This document shows positions 1-8,900 of a DNA stretch of 64,000 nt, piece after piece. A model generated the notes under the pieces. The model had not been told where the DNA came from. It saw only the letters and a list, made by a program, of their open reading frames with translations, and did no database searches. The stretch's first letter is position 1; each line of letters begins with the position of its first letter. Origin of the DNA: Novosphingobium sp. 17-62-19. GTDB taxonomy: Bacteria > Pseudomonadota > Alphaproteobacteria > Sphingomonadales > Sphingomonadaceae. The stretch is taken from the NCBI RefSeq assembly GCF_002256775.1, contig NZ_NCII01000007.1, positions 38,679 through 102,678 on the forward strand, given 5' to 3'. A program made the position numbers and the translations under genes.

Positions 1-2939
1 CCGGGCTTTGATTCGATCACACCGCTGATCAACCGCTTGGTCGCATCGAAATCATCCGGCACAGGCCAGTGGCTGGCAATGACTGAACGCGCCCCTGCGC
101 CCACAAACGCCCGGACGAGGCCATCAAGCGCATAGTTCCCGCCGCTGGTCACGCCCGCTTCACGACTGGCCGCCACCGAAGCAACGCCAGCCGTATCGCA
201 GGCGGAGAGGATCACGAGGTCTGCGTTGAGCTTGAGGTCGAAGATCTCCTTGAAGCTCAACAGACCATCGGAATCCGCCCCGCCGAAGCTGGTCACCAGT
301 GCTGGCCGAGCGGGGCAGCCCGCCCGTGGCGCAGTGACAAGGCCGTGCGTTGCGAAGTGCAGGACGCGATACTGGTCCAGGTCTGCCTCAGCCAGCAGCG
401 CCGTGTCATTGAACGCCACATCGGTCCGCACCGCACTCCCGCCGCGATTGAGCTTGCCTTGTGCGTAATGCAGTTCGTCAGCCGAAATCGGGTTCATCCA
501 CGTGGCCAGCGGCCAGTCGCATTCATCGGCGACGGCAGTTACCGGGCGCGCGGCAGGCTTGGCATTGTGACCAAGGCCCAGATAGTTGCGCGGAGCGGAA
601 GACGCGGCGAGCTTGCGGATATCGAGGAAAGCGCGCGGGCTAACTGCGATGGACACTTCGCGCCCTCGCCCTAGCCATGCGATGCCCGTGAAATCGAACG
701 GGTCACCGTCCGGGCTTTCCATCCGTTCGTTGTAATCGGCAACGCCCTTGGCATCGGTCACCAACACGGTCGGTGGCAATTGCAGCATTGCACCATCGGG
801 TTCGAAAATAAGGTGCCGCGTCTGCGCCAGCATATCCTCAACCGGGCCGAACAACGTTTTGTACAGCGTGTGCGCCTTTTCCACATCGAACGGATAATTG
901 ACCTGTCGGCCGTTCTCCACCTTGACGATGGTATCGCGCAGCGCCTGCACTTCCCCCGACAGCGTATTGGGACTTGCGGTAATCGGCACAACGCGCGCAT
1001 CTTGCACGGTGGCGAACAAGCCATACGTTCTGTCCCCCACGTTCATCAGCTTGAAATACCCTTCGCCCGGACGGAGCGTGGCTTGCAGTTCGGCAAGTTC
1101 CACACTCTTGGGCGAAAGCACATTGTAACGAGGGAAGGCGGCCAGCTTGCTGGTCAATTCAGTCTGTTCGCGCTGAAGATAAACCAGATTGTCCTGCGCC
1201 GATTTCAGTGCTGCTTCCTGCGGCGCATCTGGTGCGGCGACGGCACTCAACTGCGCAACGGTAGCCTCGGTCCGCGCGATGTCGCGGCTGCGCGCCACCG
1301 ACAGGCGGAACAGCGCCGCAGCCTCGTCATTTCCTTCAGACATCTGCCGCGCAAATACGGCCTGCGTTTGCGCCACACCTGGGCGCTGCAACACTTGCGA
1401 CGCCGTAAACACCGCGCCTGCGCTTTCGAGTCCGCCCCGCTTCGCCAACAGGCCAAAGTACGGCCCGAGCAGATCGCGCAACGTCGACCCGGCATCCGGG
1501 ATAGTGAGGCTGTCTGCCACGATGCGGCCATAAAGCGCTCCAGCTTCAGCCTCGTTGCCAGACCGCGTCAGCCATGCCGCCTTGCGCGCTTCTGCTGCAA
1601 GCAATGCAGGTGATTGCGGGAAAGCATTCTGCAATACGCCCAGCGCCCGGTCATAGCTCGCTCCTGCCGCGTCGCCGCGTCCTTGCGCCTCGGCCAGCAG
1701 TGCCAGTTCCATTTCGATTTCCGAGCGGAGCCACGCAGTTGACACAACCCGGCCCTCGCGCACTTTTGCCAGCCTTGCGGTTGCCTCTTCAAAACCCGCC
1801 TGCGCTTCAGCAAAGCGACCTTGCATCCGGGCAGCCGTCGCGCCCAGCGCAACGGCCTGCGCATCAAGGATTTCACCGCGCTCAAGGTCAGTCAGGCCCG
1901 GATCAACCGCGCCTAATCGCTTCAACCCTGAGCTTTCGCGATTGATCTGCTCAGCGAGTGGACGTGTGATCAGGCCAGCGGAAAGGCTCTCACGGTCAAA
2001 GATTGCGCCTACGGCGCTGACCGGTTTTGCCAGTTCCTGCAATGCCGCATCAGGTTTGCGCTGATTGAGTTGGTTGATCGCGCGATAATTGCGCAGCAAT
2101 CGTTCGCCCAGGCCATCGCCGCGCGCAATCGCGGTCCCTGCCTGTGTGAGCAGGCGATCCGATCCGACGAAGTTGCCAAGGTTGGATTGCTGCAAACCTT
2201 GATTGGCCATCGCCTCGGCCAGTCCCACGCCGCCTGAACTGCGGCCTCGGCTCGCCAACGCTTCGAAAAACTCCGAGGATTCAGCAAAGCGCCCGCTGTT
2301 GTTGCGCAAATAGCCTTCATCACGCGCACCAAGCCGGTCAAGCTGTCCCGCCTGCACCCGCGCAAACGCTGCCGTATCGGAAACTTCGGTGGTGGCCACA
2401 CGAATGTCGCCCGGAACTGGCGCATCGGTAACCACACTTGCCAGCGCAAGGCGCAAAGCCGGATCATATCCGGCGAGGCCTTCGACCAGATACGTTACCC
2501 CCGCCCGCTTGACCAAGTAGCGCTTGTAGCTGACGTTTGCGCTTTCATCGCGACAGTTGACAGCATCGACCGCGCCAATCCGTTCAATGGTCGTCGAACC
2601 GGCCACGCCACAGGTCAGCGCAACGCCCCCTAATCCACTCGGCTCACTACCCAGCGAGATATCGCGTCGAACCGCAATTAGCGTCCCGACCGCGCCCGCT
2701 GCATCCCGGCAACTCAGGCGGTAGCTTCGGTCGAACATGCCGACAAGGCGCGCGTCGAGCGGGGCATTTTGCGCGGTACAAGTCACGCCTGCGCTGCCAA
2801 CACGGAACGAGTTTCTGACTGATAGCGGTTGCTTTGATGCATCCGCTGCCATGGCGGGGGCATAGCCCAACATCAGCGCAAGGGCTGACAGCGCAGAGCC
2901 GCACAGGCTGCGGCGATAGAGTGCGATGAGCGCGCTCAC
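1..2939 (-). CDS. Secreted CHAT-domain (caspase-like) protease, partial at left window edge
   Basis: The frame stays open for about 979 codons from a GTG at 2939 to the window edge, so the C-terminus is missing. The GTG overlaps the upstream tpsA stop as GTGA, which suggests translational coupling, and it includes a good signal peptide (double Arg, hydrophobic core, cleavage after about AMA, residue 31). A cysteine-containing region follows to about residue 130, then about 400 helical TPR-like residues, then a CHAT domain from about residue 700. The catalytic dyad is visible: His865 in HFATHGL and Cys914 in ILSACDTAG. CHAT domains belong to the caspase/gingipain clan of cysteine proteases. 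With a signal peptide it should act in the periplasm or at the outer membrane, possibly on the TpsA partner. That role is inference. The identification as CHAT is strong. Confidence 0.9.
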   Translation of the reverse strand, partial: MSALIALYRRSLCGSALSALALMLGYAPAMAADASKQPLSVRNSFRVGSAGVTCTAQNAPLDARLVGMFDRSYRLSCRDAAGAVGTLIAVRRDISLGSEPSGLGGVALTCGVAGSTTIERIGAVDAVNCRDESANVSYKRYLVKRAGVTYLVEGLAGYDPALRLALASVVTDAPVPGDIRVATTEVSDTAAFARVQAGQLDRLGARDEGYLRNNSGRFAESSEFFEALASRGRSSGGVGLAEAMANQGLQQSNLGNFVGSDRLLTQAGTAIARGDGLGERLLRNYRAINQLNQRKPDAALQELAKPVSAVGAIFDRESLSAGLITRPLAEQINRESSGLKRLGAVDPGLTDLERGEILDAQAVALGATAARMQGRFAEAQAGFEEATARLAKVREGRVVSTAWLRSEIEMELALLAEAQGRGDAAGASYDRALGVLQNAFPQSPALLAAEARKAAWLTRSGNEAEAGALYGRIVADSLTIPDAGSTLRDLLGPYFGLLAKRGGLESAGAVFTASQVLQRPGVAQTQAVFARQMSEGNDEAAALFRLSVARSRDIARTEATVAQLSAVAAPDAPQEAALKSAQDNLVYLQREQTELTSKLAAFPRYNVLSPKSVELAELQATLRPGEGYFKLMNVGDRTYGLFATVQDARVVPITASPNTLSGEVQALRDTIVKVENGRQVNYPFDVEKAHTLYKTLFGPVEDMLAQTRHLIFEPDGAMLQLPPTVLVTDAKGVADYNERMESPDGDPFDFTGIAWLGRGREVSIAVSPRAFLDIRKLAASSAPRNYLGLGHNAKPAARPVTAVADECDWPLATWMNPISADELHYAQGKLNRGGSAVRTDVAFNDTALLAEADLDQYRVLHFATHGLVTAPRAGCPARPALVTSFGGADSDGLLSFKEIFDLKLNADLVILSACDTAGVASVAASREAGVTSGGNYALDGLVRAFVGAGARSVIASHWPVPDDFDATKRLISGVIESKP

Positions 2940-5900
2940 TGGGCGTCTCCTGTCTGGCTTGGGCTGGTTGATGTCGAACCGATCAATGCGGGGTTACCGC
3001 CACCAGTCACTGGCTCTTCGATATCACTCTGGTTATCGAGCGGGCTGTCGTTGATGATGCTCATCGGCGGCACGATCGGGCTGGTCGGGCCAGCCTCCTC
3101 CACAAGCAACTGCACCTGCCCATCGCCCTCATCCGGCTCACCTGCCTCATCCGCAGGTTCCTCGGCGAAGCTGGGTGTGCTGCCGATCGGATCATTGGCA
3201 ACGATCTCAAACTGTGCAGAAATCGCACCGATCACGTCCGGCTCACCTTCCTCCACCACAGCGGGCGCAACGCACTCTGCCACGGAGAAAAGGCAACCGT
3301 TGATCTGGCTATCGGCGCTGAATGGCGCAAGGTCATCCGCCGCTGCCACAACCAAAGCATGTGCATCCACACCGCCGACAATGCCCGTCGGTGTCTGAAA
3401 CGCGCCGTTGACCACGACCGAAACCGACGCAGCCTGCGCATTGGCCGGAGCGGTAATATCGGTGAAGTCGATGTCGGCAAAGAACCCTGCCGGGTTCAGC
3501 GCAGTGCCGGTGTTCTGGATATACAGTGTGCCGGTAGGATAGAAGTCCAGGCCCAGTGCTCGCAGCACACCTTCAGGCCGCGGCACCGCAGCCGGTGCAT
3601 TCAGATCGAGGATTCGCCCCGCGTAGAGCGGATCAGCAGCCAATCTGTCGAGAACGGTTGCCGAAGCCACGTGAATGTTTGCTGCATTGAATTCGGCAAT
3701 GCCGCCCAGCGTGGTGCCAGTTGAGGCTAGGCTGATCGATCCTGTCACGGCGTCCAGCTCAAACCGACCGGTGCTGAATTCCAGCACGTTGCCAGAGCCG
3801 AAGCCCGTGCCGTTGATCGCGCCTGTAACTCGGATCGCGCCACCCAACGCCTGCGTTGAGGCATTGCCCGTGGCAAAGATCACACGTCCGGTAGACCCCA
3901 CGACCGTGCCACCGCCAATGGTGCTGCCAACTGCCAGGTTCAAACTGCCAATCTGCATGTCCACCGCATTGGCCGAATTATCGACTGCGGCTATGGTCAG
4001 TTGCCCGGTAGAAATCAGCCCGATTTCGGCGTTGCTCAGGGCAAAGCCTGATCCAGTCAGCCCGTCCCCAATCAGCGCAGGCGATGACGAAATGGAGGCG
4101 ATGCCCACTGTGCCGTCCTGCGTGGTGCGTATGCCAGAAAGCGCACCCTGTGCCGAACCCGAACCGTTGTCGACAATCGCGATATCGCCACCGAAGATCT
4201 GCACAACTGGCGAGAACCAGCGCTGTGCCACGGTTACCGCTGCATTCGAGGTCACGTCGATCCGAGTAAATCCGGTCAGCGCCGCACCGTTCATTGCCCC
4301 GATTGAGGAGCTGAGAATACGCCCTGCAATCGCCGAGTTTTGGATGGAAACGGCACCGCCCGCTGCCACCGGCGTCGATGCAAGCAGCCCGCTGTACCCA
4401 ACTGCCCCAGGAACCGCCGCTACCGGTAGCATCGATGCGTTGGCGATGTACAACTGCCCGGTTGCCCCTGTGATCTGGCCCTGCGCGTTGCCGACCACCC
4501 CGGCCCTCGCCGTGCCAATCACCACATTCCCGCCGGACAACAGCGCGAGGTTACGCCCCGCAACTATGCCCGCATTCAGTCCGCCCGCGCCGCTTGCCAA
4601 CACATCGAAGCGGGCATTGATCGCCGAGGCAGCCACACTGCCGGATCGAGCGAACAACTCGATATTTCCGCCGGTACTTGCCAGCGCGCCGAAGCTGCCG
4701 TTTCCGATGCTGGTCACGCCAATATTGCCGCTCGCGTCGACGCCCGCTGTCGTCGCTGTAGTTCCCGCCGCAATCCGTAGCGATCCCACGGTCGATCCGT
4801 CGGAAAGCGCCACCGCTCCACCTGTCGCTACCGGTGCCGCAGAAAATATCTGCGTCTTGTCGATGGTATCACCAATTGGCGCCATCGAGGCGTTGGCGAT
4901 CAGCGCACGATTGCTCACCACCAAACTGTTGGCTACCACGTTGCCACCGCCAAGCAGCAACGCGTCAACCGCTTGGACTGAACCGGCAGCAAGGTTGCCC
5001 GATGCAATCGCCACGGCATCCGCGCCTGATGTCAGGTTGCCCGCCTGAAGATTGCCGCCCGCCGTCAACGTCATGCCCGAAGCCCCGGCAGTCACGTCGC
5101 CCACAATCAATCCAGCGCCGGATTCCAGAGCCACACCGCTGCCCGTAACCGTGGCAAGTTGCAGGCCGTTACTTGCCTTCACAGCAACGCCGAGCGCCGC
5201 ACTGACATCACCGCCTGCGATCATGCCGCCAGATGACGTCAATTCGACCCCACCGGCACTGCTCTGCAACATTCCAACCACCGCGTTGCCGCCGCTCGAA
5301 ATGTCGATATCGCCAGTGGTGGAAATATCGGCGAGGTTCGTCGTCGTCCCGGCTGCAATCACCAGTGATGCTGCCGTAGAAGGATCATTGATACTGACCG
5401 ACCCCAAAGTCGCAACTGGGGTGGCTGCAAGTATTTCATCCTTGCCCGGCCGTTCGCCGCCCGGACCTGGAAATGCCAATGAACTGTCGGCAACAAGCAG
5501 TTGGTTCACCAGTTCAACTCCGCCGAGAGCCGTACTGCCATGCCCGAGAATCAGCGCGTCATAGCTTGTGATGACGCCGGTCCCGATATCGCCGTTGGCA
5601 ATGACCAGCACATCGCCCGACGATGTCAGGTTGCCAGTGCTGACATTGCCGCCCGCGTCAAAAACGATGCTGTTCGTATCGCTGGCGCTAGGTGTACCGG
5701 TTCCCGCATTCACAGCGCTGGTGGTGATCGCGCCGGATGTGCCTATCGAAACTGGACCGCCTGCTGCAATCAGCCCGGTTTCAACATCTGCCCCACCAAA
5801 CAGTTCCACAAACCCTTGCGATGAAAGATCACCGAGTGTGATGGAAGCGCCGGCTTGCGCCGTAATATTGCCAAAGCTGTCCACGTCATTGAACTGAATC

Positions 5901-8900
5901 CGTCCAGCAGCAAATAGCGAGACGTTCATGTCGGATTGCAAATTGGCATGACCGACCAGATCCAGCCCCGACATAAGGTTTAGCGACGAAACGCCAGTCA
6001 GCGTTCCGGCAACCACTGGTGCCGCGCTACCAAGAACCCAGTTCGCCGCCGTGATCGCAACGTTGTCAGCCACAGCTGTTGAACTGTCGAGTGTAAGCGA
6101 GAACTCGCCCGGCGTCGAAATGCTCAAATTGCCGGAGAGATTGATCGATCCGCCCTGCATCGTGAACAGATCGGGCGTGGCTGCCGTGTCAACACCGTTT
6201 GCCAGCGCCACCATCGCAAGATCAGTGCCAGTGTAATCGCCATTGGCGATCTGCACCCTGATCGCGCTTTGCGCCATAGATGTCGTGCCGTTGACAGTAC
6301 CGCTGCCACCGGTCGCCGCTGCGGTGAACGATAGCCCCGCAGCATTCAGGCTGCCACGCTGGCCAACCTGGTTGAAACGGTTGGTCACAAGCAGTTTTAC
6401 CCCGGAAATGAATTCCTCACCGGCCACGTTGCTGATCACGGCACTGCCGCCATCACCCTGCATGTTGGTAAACCCGCCGGTTCCGCCTGTCGCATTCGCC
6501 TCGAAGGTAGAGGGATTGTCGATGGTGACCAGTCCGCCCCGGGCGAGCAACGTAACGCCGCCACCCACAGCCATGCCACCCGTTCCGCCTACGATTTCGG
6601 CCGATCCGCCTTCGCCGCCGTTGGCTGAAGCTGTTGCCGTCACCGTGCCAAAACGCGCCGAACCGCTGTTAACCGCGCCGGTATCGATCCCGCTGGCAAG
6701 GCCAAGTTGCACTGAACCACCCGTGGCAAGACCGCCGGTCCCGCCAACATCGAACACCGCAGTGCCACCCGTCCCGCCTGTCGCATTCGCCGAAAGGTTA
6801 AGGGCCTCAATATCGATCTGACCGTTGCCTGCGCTGCCGAAGACAGAAACCTCGCCACCTTCGGCGATACCGCCAACCGCTCCAACCGCGTTGGGATCGA
6901 AGATATTGCCACCGCCACCGCCAAGCGCTGTTGCCTGTGCCAAAAGGCTGTCAGCAGTCAGCAGTGCGCCGCCTTCGATGGCGTTATGCGCGAATATCTC
7001 GATCGCACCGCCTTTGCCCATGCCGCCTGCGCCGCCGTTGATCCCCTCACCGCCAGTGGCATTGACAGTTGCAATCACTTGCGCCAGGTCAAGCGTGCCT
7101 TGCCGCGCGACAATTGCCGTCAATCCGCCCGTTGCATTGCCCGCGATAAATCCTGCACCACCGATCGCGCCGCTGCTGGCGCTAACACTCCCTGCCACCG
7201 CAATTCGGCCGCCGTTACCCAGCAAAGTGGGCGTGCCCACCGTGAGCAAAGCATTGCCGCCAAGGCCCGTGCCCCCTGCGCCGGTGACGCCATCAGTTCC
7301 CCCATTGCCGCCGCTGCCGTTGGCCCGAAGATCAGCGTCCCCTACGATGTCGATATTGCCACCATCGCTGTAAAGCCGCGCGGTTCCGGCAGCGCCGTTG
7401 CCACCAACGCCGCCCGGCCCCGAACTGAATCCACCACTTGCATTGGCGACGATGCTGACTTGTCCCGAAATGGCTGCGCTGCTTGTGCCTGACGCGGTGA
7501 ACTGCGCATTTCCTCCCAGAGCACTTCCGCCAAACAGGCCGGGAACTTCATCGGAGAATGAATCGCCGCCTTCGGCAAAGGCGCTCAAGCTGACATCCCC
7601 CGCCGTGAGCGTCATGCCGGAGCCGAGCCTGAGAAACACATTGCCACCCACGCCCACTGCGCCATCCGCAGTGCTGCTGTTCCCACCTGTTCCAAAGGCC
7701 GAAAGTTCAAGGGTTGATGCCGTAATCTGATTGCCCGTGGTCAGACCGTCAGACCCGACGTTGATTGTGCCGCCAGTGCCTGAACCCGATGTTACAACGC
7801 AAGCCGTGAAGCAGGGGCCGGTGCTCCCCCCGGTTGCATCAGCGCGAACCACCAACTCGCCCCCAACCGCAAGCGTACTGCCGCCAGCATCAAACAGCAT
7901 CGCCACCGCGCCGCCAGTGGCATTGCCACCGCTGCCGCCACGACCTGGAGGAATTCCCGCGCCTCCAGTCCCGCCTTGCCCGCCAGTTGCCGCGGCATTG
8001 ACAAGTGCATCGCCCAGAATGAAGCCACCGGTATCAGACCCTGTGCCCAGCACTGAACCGAAGTTGATTGCTCCCCCTGCTGCAGCCCCGCCAGAGCCAC
8101 CATGTTCCCCCGGCCCCGAAGACGACGCGCCATTGCCGCCTAGGCCGCCAACGCCAGCTGCCTGCGCAGTCAACTCCAGTGCTTCAATGGTTCCGCCGTC
8201 GGGGGCAGTGGTCAACGATAGTGTTCCGCCAAACCCCGCTCCGCCATCGCCCGCCTGGCCCCCACCAGAGCTGGCCTCGCTGGTGCCAGCACCACCGCGC
8301 CCAGTCACGCTCAGGTTCAATATGGGGGCCGTAATGCTGCTCGGCCCAAAGTCGCTTCCTGCCGCCAACAGAGTGATTTCGCCACCAATGCCAACGCCGC
8401 CATTTCCGCCTATGGGGCCGCCAGCGCCAGCCTGCCCTTCGGAGAACACCTGCAATTCGCTTCCTGCGCTGATCGTCGAAGCGGTCGCCGTGATCTCAAT
8501 GCTGCCACCCGAACCAGCGCCACCATTTCGGCCTGCTCCGCCATAGCCGGTAGCCTCGATGGTTGCGGTGCCCACCTCCGAAAGCGTTGCCGTGCTTTGG
8601 TTCGACTCAAGAGTTATCGTTCCGCCAGTGCCACTTCCTCCGGTTGCCCCAAACACGGAAAATCCACCACTGCCCGCCGCACCAATATAGCTGACGCCCG
8701 CCACAGTCAGCATATTGCCGTTTTGCAGGATCGACGTGCTGCCGCCCTGACCAGCGCCACCTTGAGCGGTGCCGACATTGCCAAACCCGGTAGAATCCAG
8801 CGTCAGATTGCCTGCGATGTCGAGCGCGCCTCCACCAAGATTCAGAACAGCGTTTCCGCCCGTCCCGCTGCCGCCGACAACATCTGGACCGCTGGTGCCT

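Noticed and set aside
780-1613. 277-codon plus-strand frame
   Set aside because: It is antisense to the CHAT protease gene, whose minus-strand frame is continuous and has clear homology.
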